Assembly: GCF_026283925.1 (NCBI RefSeq) | Contig: NZ_JAPDPF010000009.1 | Coordinates: 62,001-126,000, forward strand | Length of the DNA stretch: 64,000 nucleotides | Direction: 5' to 3' | DNA from: Dyella halodurans | GTDB lineage: Bacteria; Pseudomonadota; Gammaproteobacteria; Xanthomonadales; Rhodanobacteraceae | Part shown: piece by piece, positions 1 through 7,484 of the stretch | How positions within the stretch are numbered: position 1 is the stretch's first letter | Layout of the letters: each line of letters begins with the position of its first letter | Notes under the pieces: model-generated | Database searches by the model: none | Seen by the model: the letters and a program-made list of their open reading frames with translations, nothing else | What the model was told of the DNA's origin: nothing | Translations under genes and position numbers: made by a program

Positions 1-1
1 T

Positions 2-532
2 CGTTTCAACTCGCACGACCTGCTGCCGCTGCCCTACACCGAAGAGGCGCTGGATATCGTCTGCAACAACATCACGACGGCGCAAGACGCCCTCGGCAGA
101 TCGATGTTGTTCGAGAACCCGTCGAGCTATATCGCCTTCCCGGGACAGGTCATGACCGAATGGGAATTCCTCGGCGAGATGTCGCGCCGCACCGGTTGCG
201 GCCTGCTGCTGGACATCAACAACGTCTACGTCAGTTCGCGCAACCACGGACTGGATGCGCATGCCTATCTTCGCGGGATGCCGCTTGAACGCGTACGCCA
301 GATTCACCTTGCGGGACACACGCAGGGCGCCGGACTGCTGATCGATACCCACGACCAAGCGGTCTGTGACGATGTCTGGTCGCTGTATGCCGAGGCGACG
401 ACGATGCTCGGTCCGGTGGCAACCATGATCGAGCGCGACGATGCCATCCCTCCGCTGGCCGAACTGCTCGATGAACTCGACATCGCACGCGAGATCGGGC
501 GGAACAAGCAGCGGCTATCGGAGGCGGCATGA
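2..532 (+). CDS. MNIO-family (DUF692) bufferin-maturation enzyme, BufB-like, 5' truncated by window edge
   Basis: The reading frame is open from base 2, so the N-terminus lies outside the window; 176 residues are visible. The segment carries MNIO/DUF692 hallmarks: an LFENPSSY block, LLDINNVYVSSRNHGLD, and IHLAGH followed by DTHD, which supply the Asn, His and Asp ligands of the multinuclear iron site in this family. Family knowledge: MNIO enzymes act with a partner protein on Cys residues of small peptides, and BufB proteins mature copper-sequestering bufferins (DUF2282). The stop overlaps the start of the next gene by four bases (ATGA), which indicates translational coupling with the BufC-like partner. 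The peptide substrate gene would be expected upstream, outside the window. The full protein should be about 280 residues. A paralogous role in maturing another peptide cannot be excluded. Confidence 0.9.
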   Translation, partial: RFNSHDLLPLPYTEEALDIVCNNITTAQDALGRSMLFENPSSYIAFPGQVMTEWEFLGEMSRRTGCGLLLDINNVYVSSRNHGLDAHAYLRGMPLERVRQIHLAGHTQGAGLLIDTHDQAVCDDVWSLYAEATTMLGPVATMIERDDAIPPLAELLDELDIAREIGRNKQRLSEAA

Positions 533-1278
533 ACCTTTCCACGCTGCAACGCAACTTCCGCGATTGGCTTGTCAGCTCGTCCAGCGAAGCCACGCTACGC
601 CAGCTTGGCACCAGCACCACGGCAGGCCTGGACGTCTACCAGAACAACTACCGCGGACAGTTGGTCGGCTGTCTTGAGTCGAGCTTTCCGCAACTGCGCG
701 CCTGGCTCGGGCAAGAAGTTTTTTTAGAGACGGCGATCGCCCATATCGACAGTCACCCACCGCACGCCTGGACCCTCGATGCCTATGGCCTCGACTTCGA
801 CGAGACCTTGCAGGCGAGATTTCCGCACAACCCGGATCTTCACGAGCTGGCCTGGATCGAATGGGCGCTGTCGGAGTCCTTCGTTGCCGCCGACGTGACA
901 CCCATGTCGAGTGACGAATGGCAGACCGTAGACTGGGACACAGCTCGCATCTGCCTCCATCCCGGCTTGCGCCAGCGCACCGCCACGACCAATGCGGAGG
1001 CGATCTGGTCTGCGCTTCAGGATGGCGCCCAACCACCAGAAAGCGAAATGCTGCCGTCGCCGCGCGGCCTTATCGTCTGGCGCCACGGGTACACCTCCCG
1101 CCTCAGGCTTGTCGACACGATCGAACACGAGGCATTACTGTCGCTGCGTGAGGACAACCGTTTCATCACCTGGTGTGATGCCCTCGTCGATCACCTGGGC
1201 GAAGAAGCCGGCGTTGGCAAGGCCGGCCAGCTGTTCGCCGACTGGCTTGCCGCTGGCATCGTTACCGGAACGCGGTGA
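529..1278 (+). CDS. BufC/HvfC-like partner protein (DUF2063, putative DNA-binding domain)
   Basis: This 249-residue protein starts on the ATG that overlaps the stop of the upstream MNIO gene. The N-terminal third (LQRNFRDWL, then VYQNNYRGQLVGCLESSFPQL) is the DUF2063 pattern found in the partner proteins of DUF692 enzymes. The C-terminal half, with a conserved-looking WRHGYTSRL, is less distinctive. Family knowledge: despite the 'putative DNA-binding' label, members encoded beside MNIO enzymes are thought to deliver the substrate peptide to the enzyme. There is no signal peptide or membrane segment, so it should be cytoplasmic. It ends the operon; the next genes run on the opposite strand. 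The family call is firm, the exact role is inferred from the neighbour. Confidence 0.85.
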   Translation: MNLSTLQRNFRDWLVSSSSEATLRQLGTSTTAGLDVYQNNYRGQLVGCLESSFPQLRAWLGQEVFLETAIAHIDSHPPHAWTLDAYGLDFDETLQARFPHNPDLHELAWIEWALSESFVAADVTPMSSDEWQTVDWDTARICLHPGLRQRTATTNAEAIWSALQDGAQPPESEMLPSPRGLIVWRHGYTSRLRLVDTIEHEALLSLREDNRFITWCDALVDHLGEEAGVGKAGQLFADWLAAGIVTGTR

Positions 1279-1400
1279 ACCGCGGGCTTGAGGTGTATCG
1301 AGCCGAGCCAAGGTCGCCATCGGCGCGGCACCTGCCCTCCCAGTCGCAACGCGCACTCAACGATTCGCGGCAACTCGTTTCGCGGACCCAAACAACAGGC

Positions 1401-1637
1401 CTACTTATGCTTTGACTGTTGTTGCTTGCGATATTCGGGGACCGGCAAACCACCCCAGCCCCAGTTTTCCAGCTCCACTTCATCGATGGCGACAAAGGTG
1501 GAATCCAGCGGCTTGTTCAACACGTCGAGCAACAACTGGCTGACGCCCTTGATCAAGGCAGCCTTCTGCTCCGCGGTGGCAGCGCTAAGGCCAGGTGCTG
1601 AACCCTCGCGGGTAATTTTGATGTTCACGAAAGGCAT
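1401..1637 (-). CDS. 4-oxalocrotonate tautomerase family protein
   Basis: This is a 78-residue protein starting MPFVNIKITREG, so the processed N-terminus would expose Pro-1, the catalytic general base of the tautomerase superfamily. Its length is close to that of 4-OT subunits (about 62) plus a short C-terminal tail rich in Lys and Gln. An SD-like GAGGA lies seven bases before the ATG. It lies 51 bases downstream of the SDR gene on the same strand, so the two are probably co-transcribed and may act on the same small keto/enol substrate. The substrate cannot be read from the sequence; family members isomerise 2-hydroxymuconate or related enols, or act on haloacrylates. Confidence 0.88.
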   Translation of the reverse strand: MPFVNIKITREGSAPGLSAATAEQKAALIKGVSQLLLDVLNKPLDSTFVAIDEVELENWGWGGLPVPEYRKQQQSKHK

Positions 1638-1688
1638 GACTGTTTCCTCGAGAAAAGGGGGTGGACACCCTGCCCACCCCGCTAGTCC

Positions 1689-2399
1689 TTAGTGGCCGGC
1701 GCTCTGGCCACCGTCAACGTGCAGGATCTCACCGGTGACGAAACCCGCCGAGTCGAGATAGATCACGGCGTCGGTGATGTCGGACATCTCGCCCATGCGA
1801 CCCACCGGGTGCAGGCCCGCGAGCACACCGTGCGTCTCTGGCGCATGCATCGGGCTCTTGATGATGCCCGGCGACACGGCATTCACGCGGATGCCGCGCT
1901 TGGCGTACTCGATGGCCATCGACTTGGTGGCCGCGTTGAGGCCGCCCTTGGTCAGCGAAGCCAGCACCGACGGCACGCCATCGATCGCGTGGTCGACCAG
2001 GCTCGTGCTGATGTTGACGATGTGGCCGCTGCCCTGCTTCTCCATCTCCGCCAGCGCGAGCTGGCTGATGTGGAAGAAACCGGTAAGGTTCACCGACAAC
2101 ACGTTTGCGTAGTCTTCAACCGTATAGTCCGTGAACGGCTTGGCGACAAAGATGCCCGCGTTGTTGACCAGGGTATCGATGCGGCCGAAGCGCGACAGCG
2201 CTTCCGTCACGATGCGCTGGGCCACGGCGCGGTCAGCGATATCGCCGGCCACCGTGATCACGTCGGGATCGCTGGACGGCTTGATCGAGCGGGAGTTCGC
2301 AACGACGCGGTAGTTGCGATCGCGAAAGGCCTTGACCATCGCAGCACCGATGCCCTGCGACGCGCCAGTAACGATGGCGACTTTCTGTTGGCTGTTCAT
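1689..2399 (-). CDS. SDR-family oxidoreductase with the catalytic Tyr replaced
   Basis: The protein (236 residues from the chosen start) has the classical SDR fold signals: TGASQGIG near the N-terminus for NAD(P) binding, NNAG, the Ser-bearing NIST segment, and a C-terminal GEILHVDGG. The usual YxxxK is ASLTK here: the Lys is kept but the Tyr position is Ala, confirmed on the reverse complement near 1950. I chose ATG 2399 because an AGGA lies nine bases upstream; the ATG at 2408 abuts that AGGA. Its neighbours are a tautomerase downstream and a LysR regulator upstream on the same strand. It could be an SDR with a non-standard proton donor, or a non-redox member. Substrate unknown. Confidence 0.85.
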   Translation of the reverse strand: MNSQQKVAIVTGASQGIGAAMVKAFRDRNYRVVANSRSIKPSSDPDVITVAGDIADRAVAQRIVTEALSRFGRIDTLVNNAGIFVAKPFTDYTVEDYANVLSVNLTGFFHISQLALAEMEKQGSGHIVNISTSLVDHAIDGVPSVLASLTKGGLNAATKSMAIEYAKRGIRVNAVSPGIIKSPMHAPETHGVLAGLHPVGRMGEMSDITDAVIYLDSAGFVTGEILHVDGGQSAGH

Positions 2400-2501
2400 A
2401 CTGTGCATTCCTAGATAGGGGGAATTTCGACCTGATGTCTATCGGGCTTGTCGCTCCGATGGGTCTAATCTAGGCGTGCGGGGCGCATTAGCGAATCCCT
2501 G

Positions 2502-3473
2502 CTAGTCGGCAGACATTCTTCCGCGGCGCGGTGGAATCGGTACTTCGGTTGGCGCCTCCGCCTCCTTCGCCAGGCAAGCGAAACGCGAACGCAGGCGTGG
2601 CAGCGCAAAGTCGACGAAGGCGCGGACCTTCGGCACCGACAAGCGTCCATACGGCGACACGATGTGAACGGGAAGTGGCGCAGGTTCCGCATTGGCGAGC
2701 ACGACGCGCAGCAAACCCTGCTTGATCTCCGACGCCACGTGGTAGGAGAGCAGCCGCGTCACGCCGTGCCCCTCCACTGCCGACGCAATGGCGCCGCGTA
2801 CGTTGTTGATCACCAGTCGAGGGGTTAAGGCCACGGAACGAGGCACCGACGATCCCTCCAACGGCGGAAAGCTCCACGATTCAAGACCCATATGCGCCAT
2901 GGCGATGATCTGGTGCTTGCCAAGGTCAGCGGGTTCCTCGATGCGCGGATGCGTCGCCAGATAGCGCGGCGAAGCCACGATCACCCGACGCACTTCACCA
3001 ATGCGATGGGCCACCAGGGTCGAATCGGCCAGATGGGTGATGCGCAAGGCCAGGTCCATGCCTTCGTCAATCAGGTTCACTGCACGTTCCAGCATGTGCA
3101 GTCGAACGTTGACGGTGGGGTATTCGTCCATGAAGGCATCGACGATGGGCCGAAGAATCTGCACGCCGGCAAACACCGTCGCGGTGATGGTCAAGGTTCC
3201 ACGAGGCACGGAACGCTCGCCCGCCGCGCTGCGGTCTGCTTCCTCCAGGTCCATCAGCAGTTTGCGGCAGGCCGTGGCATAGCGCTCGCCCGCCTCGCTC
3301 AACTTGATGGAACGTGTCGTCCGGTGCAGCAGCGGCACGCCGACATGATCTTCAAGAAAGGCAATCGCCCTGCTCACCGCTGCCGGCGATCGCCCGGTCT
3401 TGCGACTGGCGCCTGCGAGACTCCCTTCATCCAACGCCGCGACGAAGACTTTCATGGCATCTATGCGATCCAT
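2502..3473 (-). CDS. LysR-family transcriptional regulator
   Basis: This is a 323-residue LTTR. The N-terminal winged helix-turn-helix spans about residues 1-60 (MDRIDAMKVFVAALDEGSL, then SPAAVSRAIAFLE), followed by a linker helix and a periplasmic-binding-like effector domain to about residue 300. The C-terminal tail is Pro/Arg-rich. I prefer ATG 3473 over 3479 because AGGA lies six bases before it but directly abuts the earlier ATG. It is encoded just upstream of the SDR and tautomerase genes on the same strand with about 100 bases between, so those genes are candidate targets. This subgroup (DAMKVFV...L) commonly controls adjacent oxidoreductase genes. The inducer is not predictable. Confidence 0.9.
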   Translation of the reverse strand: MDRIDAMKVFVAALDEGSLAGASRKTGRSPAAVSRAIAFLEDHVGVPLLHRTTRSIKLSEAGERYATACRKLLMDLEEADRSAAGERSVPRGTLTITATVFAGVQILRPIVDAFMDEYPTVNVRLHMLERAVNLIDEGMDLALRITHLADSTLVAHRIGEVRRVIVASPRYLATHPRIEEPADLGKHQIIAMAHMGLESWSFPPLEGSSVPRSVALTPRLVINNVRGAIASAVEGHGVTRLLSYHVASEIKQGLLRVVLANAEPAPLPVHIVSPYGRLSVPKVRAFVDFALPRLRSRFACLAKEAEAPTEVPIPPRRGRMSAD

Positions 3474-3704
3474 ATACATTCCTAGCGGGTGCGCGATGGA
3501 GAACGGAGCCTGGAAAGTGTCCTACGGCCCTGCAAATTCGCCTAGCCATGGCCGACTCCCTGAAGTTCGACGTATCGTGCTCGCGAACCGGCATGCTGAC
3601 AAACCCGGCCACGGCACCCCGTCCATGGCATGGCACCGGCCAGCCTCCCGTTGCGAGCGCCCGGACGGAAGGTAATCTTGACTACACGGGGATTTGCCCG
3701 GCGC

Positions 3705-3911
3705 TCAGGCGTCCGACCGAATGTCCGGGACAGCGGCGAGATGATCGTTGTTCTCCACGAGGTGATGACCGGCACCATCGTGGATGATCAACACGACCTG
3801 GTCGCGTGGCTCGCCGGTGAGCTTGCTGACTGCGTCGATCAAGCCGGCAGCAAGCGCCGGCAAGCGTTCGTCGGATCGCCAGCTACGCAGGTCGATCGTG
3901 AGTATGGCCAA
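3705..3911 (-). CDS. Small tautomerase-like protein, TTG start, Pro-1 replaced by Ala
   Basis: The 68-residue product MAILTIDLRSW... resembles 4-OT-like tautomerases: an N-terminal beta strand, a Leu/Ala-rich helix, then VVLIIHDGAGHH and a C-terminal loop with NNDHLA. The start is inferred as TTG at 3911 because a strong GGAGG lies five bases upstream; a longer frame would begin at 3986 but has poorer signals and would bury the N-terminal strand. With the TTG start the residue after Met is Ala, where active tautomerases carry the catalytic Pro. It may therefore be inactive in tautomerisation or a decarboxylase/hydratase-like variant. It lies between a LysR gene and a nitronate monooxygenase, all on the minus strand. 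Confidence 0.6.
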   Translation of the reverse strand: MAILTIDLRSWRSDERLPALAAGLIDAVSKLTGEPRDQVVLIIHDGAGHHLVENNDHLAAVPDIRSDA

Positions 3912-4030
3912 GGTGGCCTCCAGGGTGGAAACGAGAGTCACCAGGCGCACTGGCGGCGTGGCGAGCCCAGCGCAGCCGTCGTGCATCGGGCCGGAGTGAC
4001 GCCTTCTTCACGGCAGCCGCGTGCACCCGT

Positions 4031-5107
4031 TCAGGCCAGGGCGCGGTCCAGTTCGCCCTCGAGCGTCTGCATGAGCACCTGCGAGGACATGGAACGCGCC
4101 AACGGCGCAGCCTGGCCCGCCCAATGCGCGCCATAACCGGCATCGCCCGCCGCGCGCCCAGCGGCGTTCAGCGCCTTGCCGGCGTCGTAGGTGATCGGGT
4201 AAGCGGGAACGACATCGTCGGCCACGCCCGCGCCAAAGCGTGTGAAACGATTGGCCAGGCTCCGCGCGGGCCGCCCTGAAATCACCCGCGTCATCACCGT
4301 CGCATAAGCGGCCTCACTCGCCAGGGTCTTTCGATAGCCCGCATCCGCCAGCGACTCGTCGGTGGCCACAAACGCGGTGCCCAGTTGCGCGGCGCTGGCG
4401 CCCAGCGCGAGCACGGCGGCAATGCCGGCGCCATCCATGATGCCGCCGGCCGCAATCACCGGGACGTGCACGCTTTGCGTCAGCAGCCGGGTCAACGCAA
4501 GCGTACCCAAACGAGGGTCCTCCGCGTCAGGATCGAATACACCTCGGTGTCCGCCCGCCTCATAACCCTGGGCCACGACGACATCGATGCCTGCGTCTTC
4601 AATAGACCGCGCTTCTTGAACTTGGGTGGCCGTCGCCAGCAGCACGATGCCAGCGCCATGCAAGGCGGCGATCTGGTCCGGCCTGGGCAAGCCAAAATGG
4701 AAGCTCACCACGTGCGGCCGTTCTTCGAGCAGCATGGCAAGCATGTCCTCATCGACCAGGAAGGATGTGTAGATCTCCTTCAGCACCGACGGGGGCGACG
4801 CGCCTACCCCTTCGAATTCGGGGCCCAGTCGCCGTAGCCAGGCGGCCTGCTTGGCCGCGTCGGCCTGTGCCGGGCGATGGACAAAGAGATTCACATTGAG
4901 CGGCCCGTCACTCAGCCGGCGAAATGCCCTGATCGCCTGACGCGCCTGGTCCGCCGTCATGGCGCCCAGGCCAAGCGAACCGAGGCCACCGGCGTTGCTC
5001 ACCGCGGCGGCCATGGCGGGCGAGGAAACGCCTGCCATCGGGGCCTGGATGATCGGCAGCTTGATGCCGAGCAGACCGAGTAGAGACGAAGGGACGCGAG
5101 TCGCCAT
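4031..5107 (-). CDS. Nitronate monooxygenase (NPD/2-nitropropane dioxygenase family)
   Basis: This is a 358-residue FMN TIM-barrel protein. PIIQAPMAG near residue 20, the early SNAGGLGSLG, the VAQGYEAGGHRG signature with the class I catalytic His in the middle, and AAGGIMDGAGIAAVLALGA for FMN phosphate binding are all present. It oxidises propionate-3-nitronate or related alkyl nitronates to carbonyl products and so detoxifies nitro compounds. The length matches class I enzymes. AGGAG lies nine bases before the ATG. It may be transcribed with the small tautomerase-like gene downstream. Some family members act on other substrates, so the reaction is a family-level call. Confidence 0.9.
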   Translation of the reverse strand: MATRVPSSLLGLLGIKLPIIQAPMAGVSSPAMAAAVSNAGGLGSLGLGAMTADQARQAIRAFRRLSDGPLNVNLFVHRPAQADAAKQAAWLRRLGPEFEGVGASPPSVLKEIYTSFLVDEDMLAMLLEERPHVVSFHFGLPRPDQIAALHGAGIVLLATATQVQEARSIEDAGIDVVVAQGYEAGGHRGVFDPDAEDPRLGTLALTRLLTQSVHVPVIAAGGIMDGAGIAAVLALGASAAQLGTAFVATDESLADAGYRKTLASEAAYATVMTRVISGRPARSLANRFTRFGAGVADDVVPAYPITYDAGKALNAAGRAAGDAGYGAHWAGQAAPLARSMSSQVLMQTLEGELDRALA

Positions 5108-5480
5108 TAGCTTTCACTCCTGCCGTACTGCCGCCAAGCCGTCTCGAAGATAACCAGGCGGCATGCCCGAAGAACCGTGTTGACGACTGAGTGCCCAGCA
5201 ACCATTGCCACTTCGGCGCGAGCACTCATCCATCCGCCCACTTGCGCCGACTCTCAGTATCACCTGCTGTCCAACCTGACTCGCTCAGGTCGCACGACTC
5301 GTCTCCCGTGGGCGACTATCCTCCCGGAACCGAGCTTGCGAGAGCGCAACGCAATGTACGCTGGGCCCGTCGCGCAACGAAAGACCTGCCCAGCGGCAAT
5401 CAGTATTCCGCCAATCGAAAGAATCGCTTCGAGTTCATCAGAGTGCCTGCGCTCGCCCCAACTTCGCGCCACACGACCCG
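5108..5480. other. Gene-free stretch between nitronate monooxygenase and VOC genes
   Basis: About 370 bases with no frame I can link to a protein family. Short frames exist on both strands (for example 5191-5499 plus and 5260-5484 minus) but lack ribosome sites and recognisable composition. It must hold the promoter of the nitronate monooxygenase; I see no clear operator or RNA element. Confidence 0.5.
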
Positions 5481-5897
5481 TCATGCCGACGGGGTGTAGA
5501 CAAATTCCACGCGTACTCCGCCGGGTTCGCGCACCATGCAGTGAACCCTCGGCCCCTTGCCCACCGGTTCGGGAGCAAACTCGGCCACCACGCCTGGCCA
5601 GGCCGATACGCGCGCAAAAAGCTCGCCAAGCGCCTCCTCACTCGGGGCCTTCAAGGCGACGTGATGCAGCCCAATGTTTCTCCGCCGATCGAACGCCGTA
5701 TAGCCTTCGGATGCGTCGACTTGCCAGAGGGTCAGGCGGCTGGTCCCGTCGGATACGAACACGGCTGGATAAGCAGGATTCTCGCCAACGACGGTCCAAC
5801 CAAGGCAATCCACGAAGAAGCGGCGAGAGAGTTCAAGGTCGGCCACGGTCAAACCGACGTGATCGATGCCCTTGGTGAGCGCGTCAGGATGTTGCAT
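5481..5897 (-). CDS. VOC-family (glyoxalase/dioxygenase fold) protein
   Basis: This 138-residue protein has the two beta-alpha-beta-beta-beta modules of the vicinal oxygen chelate fold. The first begins GIDHVGLTVADLELSRRFF with a His at the usual first metal position. The second begins IGLHHVALKAPSEEALGELF and ends MVREPGGVRVEFVYTP, where the Glu is the usual last metal ligand. The architecture suits a single-domain glyoxalase, fosfomycin-type or dioxygenase enzyme that coordinates a divalent metal. No substrate can be assigned. It is transcribed alone or from the glycine-zipper side; the flanking gaps exceed 250 bases on either side. Confidence 0.85.
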   Translation of the reverse strand: MQHPDALTKGIDHVGLTVADLELSRRFFVDCLGWTVVGENPAYPAVFVSDGTSRLTLWQVDASEGYTAFDRRRNIGLHHVALKAPSEEALGELFARVSAWPGVVAEFAPEPVGKGPRVHCMVREPGGVRVEFVYTPSA

Positions 5898-6166
5898 GTT
5901 TGGCTTTCCGTCGTCCTGGGGGAGCCAGCAAGGTTAATCGATAACGATGCCATGCGCGGGGAGCTGGGGTTCGCTGATCGAAGGCGAGCGCATCGGCCGC
6001 AGCACGCCGATGTTCGCTTGCGCCAACTGTGTGTGAGGTCTCCTTGCCACGCTTAGTGCAGGTGCGTCGTCGATGCGTTTGGACGTCCGTTCTCCGCTCA
6101 CCGCAGCGCTTCCGTCAAGAGCAGCAGCGCGACCTGCTCAGGACAAGGTCCACGATGAGCGGCTCA

Positions 6167-6511
6167 TCATTGCTGCACCTCACGACAACGGCGTTCCGTT
6201 GTAACCGTCGCGTTATTGTTCTGGTTGTTCCGCTGCACCTGATTGCCGACGACGCCACCGGCCACAGCGCCGCCCACCGTCGCCAGGGTCCTGCCCCGGC
6301 CGCCGCCAATCTGATTGCCGACGACGCCACCCGCCACGGCGCCGATGGCCGTGCCAGTAATACGGTTGGGATCATTGGTATTCGTCTGCCTCACCTGCAC
6401 GTCTTCACAAACGACGCGCGTATTCGGAGACGCACTGCTCTGTGCCTGGGCCTGGCCGGCAAGAGCCGTGGCAAGCGCCAAGGCGAACGCACTGATCGCA
6501 AGCTTTTTCAT
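6167..6511 (-). CDS. Exported glycine-zipper protein (17 kDa antigen/SlyB-like domain)
   Basis: This is a 114-residue protein. MKKLAISAFALALATALAG is a Sec signal peptide ending about residue 23 with AQA before the cut; there is no lipobox Cys. The mature part holds two near-identical glycine zippers, GTAIGAVAGGVVGNQIGGG and GGAVAGGVVGNQ, the 2TM hairpin pattern of outer-membrane-associated Rickettsia 17 kDa/SlyB-type proteins. The flanks are Asn/Gln/Thr rich, with two Cys that could pair (VVCEDVQV and RRCREVQQ). GGAGA lies five bases before ATG 6511; a TTG four codons upstream is less likely. A role in envelope integrity is assumed from the family. Confidence 0.85.
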   Translation of the reverse strand: MKKLAISAFALALATALAGQAQAQSSASPNTRVVCEDVQVRQTNTNDPNRITGTAIGAVAGGVVGNQIGGGRGRTLATVGGAVAGGVVGNQVQRNNQNNNATVTTERRCREVQQ

Positions 6512-6911
6512 GGGCGTCTCCAAGAGTCTGTCTCCTGCATACGCCCGAGTACGTGATGGCGAAGTTAACTCCGGCCTACCTCACTCAGGCTTAGTTTTGC
6601 CTTAGCTCGATAGCGCCTGCGACCCTGTCCACCCGCGCCTCGGCCCGGTGGCGCGGCGAGCAATTATTGTTGCGTGCGTTGCCCAAAAAGCCCCTTGGCC
6701 TCGCTATGCTCTGACAACTCCCAACCGGTCGCGATAGCCACCATGCCAGAACGTGTTTCCGCTACTCGACGGTTCATTGCTGTAGCACTTTTATCTCCCC
6801 GTGAAGGTCTGGCGAAGATCCACGTCGTCGACGTCGCGCCAGTCGCGAGAGCTTCGGCGCCGAATGGTGCCTTGATGGCCTGCCCCCCTGGCCCTGCTCG
6901 GGGAGGTGTGT
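6512..6911. other. Intergenic region between divergent genes
   Basis: About 400 bases between the minus-strand glycine-zipper gene and the plus-strand LAB_N cluster. It should contain both divergent promoters. A short frame from 6674 overlaps the LAB_N start but has no family resemblance and no ribosome site. I see no strong operator or hairpin. Confidence 0.5.
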
Positions 6912-7202
6912 ATGGAAGGCTCTAGCAGCCACTGGCTGGTCGTTGGATTGACCGGGCAGACCATCTTTTCCGCGCGCTTCCTGCTGCAGTGGATCTACAG
7001 CGAGATCAAGCGCCAGAGCGCCATACCCATGATCTTCTGGTACGCCAGCATTGTTGGCGGCGCCACGCTGCTTGGCTATGCCATCCACAAGCAGGACCCC
7101 GTGTTCATTGTTGGACAAACGGGAGGCGTTCTCATCTACCTGAGGAATCTTCAGCTGCGCCTGCGCGAAAACCGGCAGCAACGCCATGAGGCCCTGAACT
7201 GA
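6912..7202 (+). CDS. LAB_N (lipid A biosynthesis N-terminal domain) small membrane protein, first copy
   Basis: This is a 96-residue protein made almost entirely of the LAB_N domain (PF07578, MtN3/PQ-loop clan): GQTIFSARFLLQWIYSE, then IPMIFWYASIVGG, then VGQTGGVLIYLRNL. About three transmembrane helices are visible. ATG 6912 is preceded by GGGGAGG at ideal distance; a GTG two codons upstream is in frame but less well placed. The domain also occurs fused to some LpxB proteins and as stand-alone proteins beside lipid-linked-sugar glycosyltransferases. Its TGA overlaps the ATG of a second LAB_N gene, so the two proteins are probably made in equal amounts and may form a heterodimer. Confidence 0.88.
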   Translation: MEGSSSHWLVVGLTGQTIFSARFLLQWIYSEIKRQSAIPMIFWYASIVGGATLLGYAIHKQDPVFIVGQTGGVLIYLRNLQLRLRENRQQRHEALN

Positions 7203-7477
7203 TGCATATCGACAGCCAATCATTGTGGATTGCCGCGGGACTGGTGGGCCAGGCGCTCTTCGGCGCCCGATTTCTCGTACAGTGGCTGTATAGCGAGGCG
7301 CGCGGCAAAAGCGTCATACCCGGTGCGTTCTGGTACCTGAGTGTCGCGGGCGGGACGATCATTCTCAGCTACGCCATCCATCGGCGGGAGCCGGTTTTCA
7401 TCATCGGAGAGACCGTGACCTTGCTCGTATTCCTGCGCAACCTGCACATGCTCAGAACGCGCCAGGCGCGGCACTGA
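7202..7477 (+). CDS. LAB_N small membrane protein, second copy
   Basis: This 91-residue protein is a paralogue of the preceding one: GLVGQALFGARFLVQWLYSE, then IPGAFWYLSVAGG, then FIIGETVTLLVFLRNL. The second GQ motif is GE here (IIGET), a difference between the copies that fits subunit specialisation. It has three predicted membrane segments and no signal peptide. The start codon overlaps the upstream stop (TGATG). Eight bases separate it from the ArnT-like glycosyltransferase. By analogy with the ArnE/ArnF pair, which flips a lipid-linked aminosugar for ArnT, this pair could translocate a polyprenyl-phosphate sugar; that is inference from pairing and neighbours, not from homology to ArnE/F. 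Confidence 0.88.
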   Translation: MHIDSQSLWIAAGLVGQALFGARFLVQWLYSEARGKSVIPGAFWYLSVAGGTIILSYAIHRREPVFIIGETVTLLVFLRNLHMLRTRQARH

Positions 7478-7484
7478 CCTTCCC

